Assembly (NCBI GenBank): GCA_017503725.1
Contig: JAFVSL010000008.1
Location: forward strand, 62,001-126,000
Direction of reading: 5' to 3'
Source of the DNA: Alphaproteobacteria bacterium
GTDB taxonomy: Bacteria > Pseudomonadota > Alphaproteobacteria > Rs-D84
Length of the DNA stretch: 64,000 nt
In this document: positions 24,139 through 30,492 of the stretch, one piece after another
Position numbering within the stretch: the first letter of the stretch is position 1
How the letters are laid out: each line of letters begins with the position of its first letter
Program-made: the position numbers and the translations under genes
The notes under the pieces: generated by a model
Databases searched by the model: none
What the model was told of the DNA's origin: nothing
What the model saw: the letters and a program-made list of their open reading frames with translations, nothing else

Positions 24139-24606
24139 ATGAAAAAAATTATTTTTTTGTGCAGCGTATGTTTGTGCGTTCCAGTGAATGCAGCCGAAAA
24201 ATGTGTGGCGCTGGGGGCGAGTTATGAGTGTGGACCTACTTATAACAGTGATTGTGATCCAATGACTTATGGTCAATGTAATACAGCAGATTATAGTTTG
24301 GATGATCCATATGGTCCTACGGTAGATGTTGCGTTGATAGGTGTATGTGCCATAGAAAGTCGTAGTGATGGGGAGGCTCTTCATCGTGTTAATACAGCGG
24401 TTTGGAATGATAGTTATGAGATTGTAGATGCTTACAATTGTTGGTGTAAAATGATAAGACCTGTGATTAGTTCCTTTGTTTATTACACCTCTTATGTTGA
24501 TGTTGAAAACTGCTGGGCGGTTTGTGGAGATGCATGTTCAAACTATTTATATGGTGAAAATGCCTTAAATGTATTTTTTGAAAATATAGATAATAATAAC
24601 TGGTAA
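24139..24606 (+). CDS. Small exported Cys-rich protein, family A (CWC type)
   Basis: The 155-aa protein has a signal peptide about 1-19 (ending VNA). ATG 24139 has GGGGG upstream; the longer frame extends back into the leader terminator and is rejected. The family A core is I-G-V-C-A, N-C-W-C-K-M-I-R-P-V-I-S and C-x3-C-x3-C (CWAVCGDAC). Extra cysteines lie in the N-terminal third (KC, YEC, DC, QC). The C-terminus is Asn-rich. First of two genes after leader copy 3; the family B partner starts 6 nt downstream. Confidence 0.82.
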   Translation: MKKIIFLCSVCLCVPVNAAEKCVALGASYECGPTYNSDCDPMTYGQCNTADYSLDDPYGPTVDVALIGVCAIESRSDGEALHRVNTAVWNDSYEIVDAYNCWCKMIRPVISSFVYYTSYVDVENCWAVCGDACSNYLYGENALNVFFENIDNNNW

Positions 24607-24611
24607 TAAAA

Positions 24612-24887
24612 ATGAAAAGAATGATTTTGTTTTTTTGTTGTTTGTCGGTGCCAGCGGTGGCTGTGGCGCCAAGTACATCGTGTCCATCGGGATATATTTC
24701 GGTGGGAAATGATACGAATATAACCGTTGCAACTTCTTGTCCGTCGGGTACGTTGTCGGTAGGGACGGCTAGTTCTTGTCTGGCTTCGGATCCGTCTGGA
24801 ACGTGTTTAATGTACGCGCCAGCGGGGGTGCCATATACCGATGAGCGTGGCATATATGAGTTTACAGATGTTTGTGAATTGCGATAA
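24612..24887 (+). CDS. Small exported Cys protein, family B
   Basis: The 91-aa protein has a signal peptide about 1-18. The mature part contains C-P-S-G-Y and C-P-S-G-T boxes. It ends with T-C-L-M-Y-A-P-A-G-V-P-Y-T-D-E-R-G-I-Y-E-F, then D-V-C-E-L. This is the best example of the family B C-terminal block. It is the shortest member, so the C-P-x-G boxes and this block probably define the minimal fold. Terminator follows. Confidence 0.8.
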   Translation: MKRMILFFCCLSVPAVAVAPSTSCPSGYISVGNDTNITVATSCPSGTLSVGTASSCLASDPSGTCLMYAPAGVPYTDERGIYEFTDVCELR

Positions 24888-24892
24888 ATAAT

Positions 24893-24917
24893 CCCCACAC
24901 GTGGGGATTTATGTTCT
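24893..24917 (+). terminator. Hairpin terminator after the third Cys-rich pair
   Basis: AATCCCCAC/GTGGGGATT followed by a short T-rich stretch (TATGTTCTTG). Confidence 0.6.
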
Positions 24918-24945
24918 TGATTTTGTAAAAAAATAGGCATATGAT
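24917..24945 (+). promoter_or_regulatory. Promoter of the thrS leader
   Basis: TTGATT (24917-24922), 17 nt, TATGAT (24940-24945). This would start the RNA at about 24952-24953, on or next to the leader-peptide ATG. A second -10-like TATAAA (24945-24950) would start it after that ATG. Confidence 0.5.
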
Positions 24946-24952
24946 ATAAAGT

Positions 24953-25009
24953 ATGAATTTGTTTAAGTCTTTCTTTACAACAACTACTACAACCCCGTTG
25001 GGGGTGTAA
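24953..25009 (+). CDS. Threonine-rich leader peptide of thrS (attenuator)
   Basis: An 18-codon frame, ATG to TAA, encodes MNLFKSFF, then six consecutive Thr codons (ACA ACA ACT ACT ACA ACC), then PLGV. It sits between a promoter and threonyl-tRNA synthetase. In amino-acid attenuation a run of codons for the regulated amino acid stalls ribosomes when charged tRNA is short; thrL and pheM are known analogues. The Thr run is followed by hairpin ACCCC/GGGGT over the stop codon (24992-25005), then GC-rich GCGGCGGGCCGC with the T-rich GTTAATTCTT. No SD is present, and the ATG may be at the RNA 5' end. The terminator is weaker than classical ones. Confidence 0.65.
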   Translation: MNLFKSFFTTTTTTPLGV

Positions 25010-25089
25010 TTTCTGTATTGCGGCGGGCCGCGTTAATTCTTATAATCAATCAGTCAAAAAATAATAAAAAACACTAAGGGACAGTTATT

Positions 25090-26823
25090 ATGTCATATGA
25101 TATTGAAATTATTCGTCATTCGTTGGCGCATGTTATGGCGGCGGCGGTAAAAAAGTTACACCCAGATGTTAAATTCGCGGGTGGGCCGGCAATCGAAAAT
25201 GGATTCTATTATGATTTTGATACAGAATACCGTTTTTCCGAAGAAGACTTTGCCAAAATCGAACGTGAAATGCGCGATTTGATTAAGTCAAATGGTCGAT
25301 TTGAACAACGCAATGTGTCGATTGACGAAGCCAAAGAAATTTTCGCCGACCAACCATATAAAATGGAATGGTTGAATGAATATGATGCGGCGGGCGAGGC
25401 ATTATCGATTTATTCGTTCCGTGATTTTGTTGACCTGTGTCGTGGGCCACACGTGGAAAGTTCCAAGGATCTGCCACGTGATGCGTTCAAAATCCGCAGT
25501 GTTGCCGGCGCATACTGGAAGGGGGACGCAAAAAATAAAATGTTACAGCGTATCTATGTAGATGCGTTCGCCACACGTGAAGAATTGGATAATTTCCTGA
25601 AAATGCAGGAAGAGGCCGCCGCGCGCGATAATCGCAAACTGGGTAAAGATATGGATTTGTTCCACTTTGAACCAGAATATGCGCCGGGGTCGGTGTTTTG
25701 GCACGACAAGGGATACAAGATTTATCGTCGTTTGATTGAATATGTACGCCAACGCCAAGAATTGGCCGGATACCAGGAAATTTCAACACCGGCGGTTATG
25801 GACAGATGTCTGTGGGAGCGATCGGGCCACTGGGCAAAATATGGTGAACATAATTATTCTGGTAAAACCCAAGATGGCAAGGTGTTCTGTATTAAACCAA
25901 TGTCTTGCCCGGGTGGAATGTTGGTGTTTGGACACGGGCTGCGTTCATACAAGGACTTGCCATTATATATGGCCGAATTTGGCAAGGTTCATCGTTACGA
26001 GGCGGCGGGTGGCCTGTCGGGGTTGATGCGCGTTCGTGAATTTACCCAGGACGATGCGCATATCTTCTGTACCGAAGAACAACTGGAAGAAGAGGTTGTA
26101 AAAATCCTGCGCTTTATCAAGGATATTTATGGCAAATTCGGATTTGATAAAATCACAATGAAATTGGCCACGCGCAAGGAATCTGAATTCCGTATCGGGT
26201 CGGATGAAATCTGGGACAAGGCCGAGGGTGCATTAAAGCACGCACTGGAATCAAACGGCATTGAATTTGAAATTGCCGAAGGGGATGCCGCGTTCTATGG
26301 TCCGAAAATTGATAACTATCTGCGCGATTCGATGGGACGTGTATGGCAGTGTGGTACAGTGCAGTTGGATATGAACCTGCCGGAACGATTCGATTTAAGT
26401 TATGTTGGCGAAGATGGTGAAAAACATCGTCCAATTATGTTGCACCGTGCAATGTTGGGTTCAATTGAACGCTTTATGGGAATCTTGCTGGAATCAACGG
26501 GTGGCAATTTGCCATTGTGGTTAAGCCCAGAACCGGTTGTGGTAACCCCGATTTCTGAAAAACACGCAGAATATGCAAACGAAGTTGTTAATGCACTGCG
26601 TGCGGTGGGCGTGAATGTGCGTGCCGATTTGCGTGATGAAAAGGTTAACTATAAAATCCGTGAACTGTCGCTTGCTAAAACACCAATCATCGCCGTTGTT
26701 GGTGAAAAAGAAGCAGCCGATAAAATGGTGACGTTGCGTCGTTTGGGTGTGGAAAAACAGGAATCAATGCCACTGGATAAATTTGTCGAAATGATGAAAG
26801 ATGCAGTGAAACTACCATTGTAA
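25090..26823 (+). CDS. thrS: Threonyl-tRNA synthetase lacking the TGS domain
   Basis: The 577-aa protein begins directly with the editing (SAD/N2) domain. R-H-S-L-A-H at residues 9-14 supplies the H-x3-H pair and D-L-C-R-G-P-H at about 117 completes the site. The class II core has motif 2 (FGKVHRYEAAGGLSGLMRVREFTQDDAHIFC), Zn/Thr-site residues, motif 3 (LHRAMLGSIERFMGIL) and the anticodon-binding domain. Bacterial ThrS is normally about 635-640 aa with an N-terminal TGS domain of about 60 aa, which is absent here; no in-frame coding is visible between the leader and ATG. SD AAGGGA. Confidence 0.95.
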   Translation: MSYDIEIIRHSLAHVMAAAVKKLHPDVKFAGGPAIENGFYYDFDTEYRFSEEDFAKIEREMRDLIKSNGRFEQRNVSIDEAKEIFADQPYKMEWLNEYDAAGEALSIYSFRDFVDLCRGPHVESSKDLPRDAFKIRSVAGAYWKGDAKNKMLQRIYVDAFATREELDNFLKMQEEAAARDNRKLGKDMDLFHFEPEYAPGSVFWHDKGYKIYRRLIEYVRQRQELAGYQEISTPAVMDRCLWERSGHWAKYGEHNYSGKTQDGKVFCIKPMSCPGGMLVFGHGLRSYKDLPLYMAEFGKVHRYEAAGGLSGLMRVREFTQDDAHIFCTEEQLEEEVVKILRFIKDIYGKFGFDKITMKLATRKESEFRIGSDEIWDKAEGALKHALESNGIEFEIAEGDAAFYGPKIDNYLRDSMGRVWQCGTVQLDMNLPERFDLSYVGEDGEKHRPIMLHRAMLGSIERFMGILLESTGGNLPLWLSPEPVVVTPISEKHAEYANEVVNALRAVGVNVRADLRDEKVNYKIRELSLAKTPIIAVVGEKEAADKMVTLRRLGVEKQESMPLDKFVEMMKDAVKLPL

Positions 26824-26838
26824 AAGCAGGGGGATGAT

Positions 26839-26979
26839 ATGAAAAAAATAATACTGTTGTTGGTTTTGGTGATGCCGTGCATATTGTCGGCCTGTGCCAA
26901 ACAGTGCGAGGTTGAACCCATTGTTGAGCAGAATCATAAACTGATTGTGCCACCGAACTTTGGGCAAATGCCAAAATAA
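26839..26979 (+). CDS. Very small lipoprotein
   Basis: The 46-aa product has a basic start, hydrophobic stretch and lipobox L-S-A-C at 16-19, giving a mature lipopeptide of 28 residues. SD GGGGG lies upstream. The mature part has a second Cys two residues on (KQC) and ends L-I-V-P-P-N-F-G-Q-M-P-K. That end resembles the P-L-V-V-P-P-x-F segment of alphaproteobacterial DUF3035/BamF-like lipoproteins, so it might be a trimmed relative; this is weak. It follows thrS by 15 nt and precedes a strong terminator. Confidence 0.6.
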   Translation: MKKIILLLVLVMPCILSACAKQCEVEPIVEQNHKLIVPPNFGQMPK

Positions 26980-26985
26980 AAGGAC

Positions 26986-27018
26986 AAAAGAGACACGAAT
27001 TTCGTGTCTCTTTTTTTT
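26986..27018 (+). terminator. Intrinsic terminator after the thrS operon
   Basis: AAGAGACACGAA/TTCGTGTCTCTT with a long T-run. Confidence 0.9.
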
Positions 27019-27029
27019 ATTCTATGCGT

Positions 27030-27058
27030 TTGGTTATTCGTTTTTTTTATGATATAAT
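27030..27058 (+). promoter_or_regulatory. Promoter of the SPOR-tatA transcript
   Basis: TTGGTT (27030-27035), 17 nt, TATAAT (27053-27058) with an upstream TATGA extension. Confidence 0.6.
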
Positions 27059-27093
27059 AAGACAAGAGAATTTCATAAATGGGGGAATTTACA

Positions 27094-27855
27094 ATGAACG
27101 ATGATAACTTGGATTTATTGGATTTAGATGACGGTGCGTCGATGGATACACTGCCGGATGCAACGCCGTTTGCGGCCCCGCGCCCAAAGAAGCCATGGCT
27201 GTTGTTGACGGTGGGATTGGTTGTCATTGTTCTGGCGACCTATGTGATTATTCGTACGGTGGGTGGAACATCTTCGTCCGCGATAGAGGTTGACCTGGAT
27301 GCGCCGGCAATTGTTGTTGATGGTGCACCGGCACCGGATATGAATGTTATGCCACCGGCACCAAAACCAGTGGCCCAGCCACAGCCGGTTGCGCAGCCCG
27401 TCGCACAACCGCAACCAAAACCACAGCTGGTTGCACAACCGCAACCCGCCCAGCCCGTTGGTACGCCGGTGCGTGTTGTTGAAGACAGAAAAGAGGTCAC
27501 ATTTAACCCAGCGGCCAAAGCGACACCGAAGCCCGCCGCTAAACCCGCCGCAAAGCCGGCGGCCAAGCCACAGCCAAAGCCGGCCGCAAAACCCGCGGTT
27601 ACAAAGTCTGTGTTTGATTGGTATGTTCAGTTGGGATCGTACAGCACACGTGCATTGGCGGAAAATGCACAGCGTCAGATGCGCGCCGCGCACGCAAGCC
27701 TGTTCCAGGGGCAACAGTTTGTTATCCTGGCGGCACAGTTAAAAAATGGTACAACAACATATCGTTTGCGTGTTGGATTTAAGACCGCAGCCGAGGCAAA
27801 TGGATTCTGTCGCAATGCAAAATCCGATGGTTTGGATTGCTATGTTGCAAAATAA
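27094..27855 (+). CDS. SPOR-domain inner-membrane protein
   Basis: The protein has about 253 aa. A short acidic cytoplasmic N-terminus precedes one helix (about 32-52, WLLLTVGLVVIVLATYVII). A long Pro/Gln/Ala and Ala-Lys-Pro repeat linker (about 75-170) follows, and a C-terminal SPOR domain (about 175-253) starts W-Y-V-Q-L-G-S-Y. SPOR domains bind denuded glycan strands at the septum. ATG 27094 has GGGGG at about 9 nt, better than ATG 27079. In alphaproteobacteria this gene usually precedes nagZ-scpAB-tatABC; only tatA follows here. Confidence 0.88.
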   Translation: MNDDNLDLLDLDDGASMDTLPDATPFAAPRPKKPWLLLTVGLVVIVLATYVIIRTVGGTSSSAIEVDLDAPAIVVDGAPAPDMNVMPPAPKPVAQPQPVAQPVAQPQPKPQLVAQPQPAQPVGTPVRVVEDRKEVTFNPAAKATPKPAAKPAAKPAAKPQPKPAAKPAVTKSVFDWYVQLGSYSTRALAENAQRQMRAAHASLFQGQQFVILAAQLKNGTTTYRLRVGFKTAAEANGFCRNAKSDGLDCYVAK

Positions 27856-27870
27856 TCAAAGGGGACAGAT

Positions 27871-28062
27871 ATGAGATTAGGTTGGACCGAAATAATTTTA
27901 ATTGTAATCTTGGTTATGATTTTGTTTATGAGCAACAAAATCCCGGGAATGATGCGCAATTTGGCGGATGGTATCAATGTGTTTAAAAAAGAACTGAAAG
28001 ATACCAAGAAAAAAGAACCAAAAAAGCCCACCAAGAAGGCACCGGCCAAGAAAAAGAAATAG
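27871..28062 (+). CDS. tatA: Twin-arginine translocase subunit TatA
   Basis: The 63-aa protein has an N-terminal helix (about 6-22). Its amphipathic helix starts K-I-P-G-M-M-R-N-L-A-D-G-I-N-V-F-K-K, and the tail is very Lys-rich. The usual F-G at the helix hinge is F-M-S-N. It multimerises to form the pore-forming part of Tat. tatB and tatC lie about 10 kb away, which splits the normal tatABC operon. SD GGGGA. Confidence 0.88.
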   Translation: MRLGWTEIILIVILVMILFMSNKIPGMMRNLADGINVFKKELKDTKKKEPKKPTKKAPAKKKK

Positions 28063-28091
28063 AAAAATCCCGCCATTTGGCGGGATTTTTT
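28063..28091 (+). terminator. Intrinsic terminator after tatA
   Basis: ATCCCGCCA/TGGCGGGAT followed by six T. Confidence 0.88.
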
Positions 28092-28130
28092 CAAAGTGCA
28101 ATATAATGCATATATAAATAAATATTTTTC

Positions 28131-28159
28131 TTTATATTTTGTTGTGTGTATTTTATAAT
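28131..28159 (+). promoter_or_regulatory. Promoter of leader copy 4
   Basis: TTTATA (28131-28136), 17 nt, TATAAT (28154-28159). The -35 is weaker than in the other copies. Confidence 0.6.
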
Positions 28160-28164
28160 TGATG

Positions 28165-28418
28165 TGAATCCAACAGGGATGTTGGCTTCGGGGACGTAAG
28201 AAATCCTTTAAGAAAGCGATGCGTCATTATTCGCATTGGAATCCGACCTGGGACAAAAAAACTGGCGCGGATGCGCTTTTTATTTTGTCTGATTTTTCCC
28301 GATTGCGGTCGGGGGGCCTGTGGCTATATAACAGCGCGTATGCGTAAAGGCCACAGGGGTCATTCTTTCTTATGATTTTCTTAACCCCCTGGCCACCAAT
28401 TTATTTGGTGGTTTTTGT
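28165..28418 (+). promoter_or_regulatory. Attenuator-like structured 5' leader, copy 4 (long form)
   Basis: Core TTCGGGGACGTAAGAAATCC at 28187-28206. ATGCG (28219-28223) and a second ATGCG (28271-28275, followed by CTTTTT) compete for CGCAT (28232-28236), forming an early switch. The second switch: GCCTGTGG (about 28316-28323) or CCCCCTGGCC (28385-28394) can pair with GGCCACAGGGG (28349-28359), the latter with a 2-nt bulge. The downstream option overlaps terminator CCACCAA/TTGGTGG (28393-28411), followed by TTTTTG. Sequence between the modules (TGGCGCGG-TGCG-TTTTT) is shared with copy 1. The YadA-like gene at 28446 follows, so the leader is not tied to a single protein family. Confidence 0.78.
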
Positions 28419-28445
28419 TTAACAAAAATACAAAGGGAAAAGAAA

Positions 28446-29096
28446 ATGAAAAAAATCTTTCTGGGTGGCGCATTGTGCGCAATTATGACAGCACCAGCAT
28501 TTGCAACATACGGTACAGAAATGAATACCACGTTGGATGATGCACGTGCGGCAATTGAACGTATCGATAATTCGTGGGATGCAATGCGTGATTTGCGTGT
28601 AGCGCTGAATGGCAGTTCTGATCCAATGACAGACCTGGTGGCGTGGGCAAAAACAGAAAACACAACATCTGCGTATGAAAACGAAACGGATAATATCGGT
28701 GTGGTAAATGGCATTATCAATGATACAGCCTTTATTATGCAGGGATACTATACCAATGCGGTATTGGCAAATGATGCAATTGCGGCAAACGCAGATGCAA
28801 TCGCATTAAACAGTGCGGCAATTTCGAGACTAGAAAACACGGTCAGTGATATCGAAAAAGATTTGTCGGCCGGTATTGCAAGTGTGGCGGCATTGTCTTC
28901 GGTTGCGGTATCTGATGTTGCCCGTGGCGAGGTATCTGTGGGTGGTGGCTATGGATATCATAATGGCGAATCGGCGGCCGCGTTTGGATTTGCGATTGGT
29001 TTAACAGATAACTGGTCGATGAATGCAGGTGCCGGAATTTCCAGTGCAGATACAACGTTCCGCGCAGGTACGAATTACAAGTTCAAGTTGTTTTAA
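28446..29096 (+). CDS. Small trimeric autotransporter (YadA-anchor) protein
   Basis: The 216-aa protein has a signal peptide about 1-20 (AFA). The central part is helical and Ala/Asn-rich (ANDAIAANADAIALNSAAIS-type heptads), matching a coiled-coil stalk. The C-terminal roughly 60 residues form the four-stranded YadA anchor (VSVGGGYGYHNG, AAFGFAIGLTDNWSMNAG, FRAGTNYKFKLF) and end in Phe. In the family three such anchors make a 12-strand barrel displaying the stalk. There is almost no head domain, so this is a minimal adhesin. It is under leader copy 4. Confidence 0.82.
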   Translation: MKKIFLGGALCAIMTAPAFATYGTEMNTTLDDARAAIERIDNSWDAMRDLRVALNGSSDPMTDLVAWAKTENTTSAYENETDNIGVVNGIINDTAFIMQGYYTNAVLANDAIAANADAIALNSAAISRLENTVSDIEKDLSAGIASVAALSSVAVSDVARGEVSVGGGYGYHNGESAAAFGFAIGLTDNWSMNAGAGISSADTTFRAGTNYKFKLF

Positions 29097-29126
29097 AAAA
29101 AATCCCGCCATTCGGCGGGATTTTTT
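29095..29126 (+). terminator. Intrinsic terminator after the YadA-like gene
   Basis: ATCCCGCCA TTC GGCGGGAT followed by six T. Confidence 0.88.
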
Positions 29127-29134
29127 ATTGTTGC

Positions 29135-29527
29135 TTATCTTTGTTTTTCTTTGCGTTTTGCCATGGCAATGCCGGCGCCACCCAAAATAATCGCCCCGGC
29201 CAGTCCAGCGCCCGCTGTTGCGCCGTATGTGGCGTATGGTGATGCAAGATATTCTTCTTTGCATTGTTCTTGGGCGTATCCATTAACGACGGGTGTTGAA
29301 TAATAATACTTGTGTGATTCTGGGGTGTTAAAAGAATAGGCCGTTTCGAAACGATTGCGTAATGAATAGTCCGTTAAATTTTCATCACTGGCGTATTTTG
29401 CGCCATGTGCGACCAATCCACCAACCGGGATAATTACACCACCCATTAATAATGCGCCCGAAATCGCGCCAATCGTACCATATTTAACGGCATGCAAACC
29501 GCGGGTAAATTTTTCTTTCATTGTCAT
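29135..29527 (-). CDS. Membrane protein with two Gly-rich hydrophobic segments
   Basis: The protein has about 130 aa. Hydrophobic segments lie at about 15-40 (GTIGAISGALLMGGVIIPVGGLVAHG) and about 105-125 (GATAGAGLAGAIILGGAGIAMA), flanking a polar Tyr-rich loop. No cleavable signal peptide is evident. ATG 29527 is chosen because AAGGAG lies 6 nt upstream. Glycine-zipper-like packing of the two helices is likely. Family and role are not recognised. Confidence 0.65.
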   Translation of the reverse strand: MTMKEKFTRGLHAVKYGTIGAISGALLMGGVIIPVGGLVAHGAKYASDENLTDYSLRNRFETAYSFNTPESHKYYYSTPVVNGYAQEQCKEEYLASPYATYGATAGAGLAGAIILGGAGIAMAKRKEKQR

Positions 29528-29646
29528 CTCAAACTCCTTTGGTTTCATTCACTAGACAACCCAACACTTTTATATGTAGTACAATTTTGTAAAATGTCAA
29601 GTATTGCATATAATAAACAATAGTCTGTTGAACGGGATAAGGAAAT

Positions 29647-29671
29647 AAAAATCCCGCCATTTGGCGGGATA
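29647..29671 (-). terminator. Intrinsic terminator of the trxA-dksA transcript
   Basis: On the minus strand ATCCCGCCA/TGGCGGGAT is followed by TTTTTATTT. Confidence 0.8.
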
Positions 29672-29673
29672 GT

Positions 29674-30105
29674 TTAGTTTTTACGTGATTCGTATTCTTC
29701 TTGTTCTTCGACGGTCATTGTCGCCAATGGGCGCGCCATCATACGTTTAAGGCCAATTTCATCGCCGGATACAACACTGAAACCATATGTGCCATTTTCA
29801 ATGCGATCCAGGGCGGCGTTAACCTTTTGTAATAACTTGTTGCTGCGTTCAGACATACGCAGGTCCATTGTAATATCTTGGTTGTACGATGCGTTGTCCG
29901 ATTCGTCACCGGCACCGACGGCCTCGGTCTTGTCGGCCATACGGACGGCGTTTAAAACCTCGTCCCGTTCGCTAAGCAATTCTTCGCGCTGGGTGTTCAA
30001 GATGTTATAGAAATATGCCAACTGTTCCGCACACATATATGGTTCGGATAACTTTGGCTTGTACTTTGAATCCAATTCGATGGTTTTGTAATTAACTGTT
30101 GCCAT
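29674..30105 (-). CDS. DksA/TraR-family protein without zinc cysteines
   Basis: The 143-aa protein has a coiled-coil N-terminal half and family phrases A-L-D-R-I-E-N-G-T-Y-G, I-G-L-K-R-M-M-A-R-P-L-A-T and E-E-Q-E-E-Y-E at the end. DksA binds the RNA polymerase secondary channel and tunes rRNA and stress promoters with ppGpp. The C4 zinc finger is gone: the G-x-C-x2-[CT]-G position reads F-S-V-V-S-G and no second Cys pair exists. The D-x-x-D tip residues at the coiled-coil loop appear as ESDNASYNQD. The start overlaps the trxA end by 14 nt. Confidence 0.85.
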   Translation of the reverse strand: MATVNYKTIELDSKYKPKLSEPYMCAEQLAYFYNILNTQREELLSERDEVLNAVRMADKTEAVGAGDESDNASYNQDITMDLRMSERSNKLLQKVNAALDRIENGTYGFSVVSGDEIGLKRMMARPLATMTVEEQEEYESRKN

Positions 30106-30418
30106 TTTGTAATTCCTTTATCCAATCAATAACCGTGTCTTCGTCCATAAGGCCACTGCGTGCCTCGACCAATTCGCCGTTTTTAAATGCCAAAACAGAT
30201 GGAATACTGCGAATGCCATATTTGGCCGGGGTGCGACGATTTGCCTCATCTATTTCAAATTTTATAAATGTGACGTCTGGCATTTTTTCGGATACTGCCT
30301 CAAAAATAGGGCCAAACATACGGCATGGACCACACCAAGATGCCCAGAAATCGACCAGCGTTATACCATTGCCGATAAATGTATCAATTGTTGTATCGTT
30401 TGCGTGTACAAGTGCCAT
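30092..30418 (-). CDS. trxA: Thioredoxin
   Basis: The 108-aa protein has the active site W-A-S-W-C-G-P-C-R at about 26-34. The Asp before it (VDFWASW) is present, and the cis-Pro loop is S-I-P-S-V. It is a cytoplasmic dithiol reductant. ATG 30418 has AAGGAG 7 nt upstream; the longer frame (30451) would reach into the sufS promoter. It is divergent from sufS and followed by the dksA-like gene. Confidence 0.95.
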   Translation of the reverse strand: MALVHANDTTIDTFIGNGITLVDFWASWCGPCRMFGPIFEAVSEKMPDVTFIKFEIDEANRRTPAKYGIRSIPSVLAFKNGELVEARSGLMDEDTVIDWIKELQNGNS

Positions 30419-30437
30419 CTTTTTCTCCTTATATTTA

Positions 30438-30465
30438 TTGATATTTGGCAAGAGTGTATTATAAT
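30438..30465 (+). promoter_or_regulatory. Promoter of the sufS operon
   Basis: TTGATA (30438-30443), 16 nt, TATAAT (30460-30465). Confidence 0.6.
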
Positions 30466-30492
30466 CAGCGCAAAATGCAAGAGAAAAACAAA

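Noticed and set aside
24992-25040. Classical strong terminator in the thrS leader
   Set aside because: Hairpins are present but the T-run is interrupted (GTTAATTCTT), so I list the leader peptide and not a firm terminator.
27340-27600. Pro/Gln/Ala/Lys repeats in the SPOR gene as a DNA repeat or CRISPR-like array
   Set aside because: The repeats are in-frame codons of a low-complexity linker; no regular spacers exist. No CRISPR array was seen anywhere in the window.
27124-27714. 196-codon frame opposite the SPOR gene
   Set aside because: Complement of the Pro/Ala/Lys linker giving a Cys/Arg/Gly-rich translation; no evidence of expression signals.
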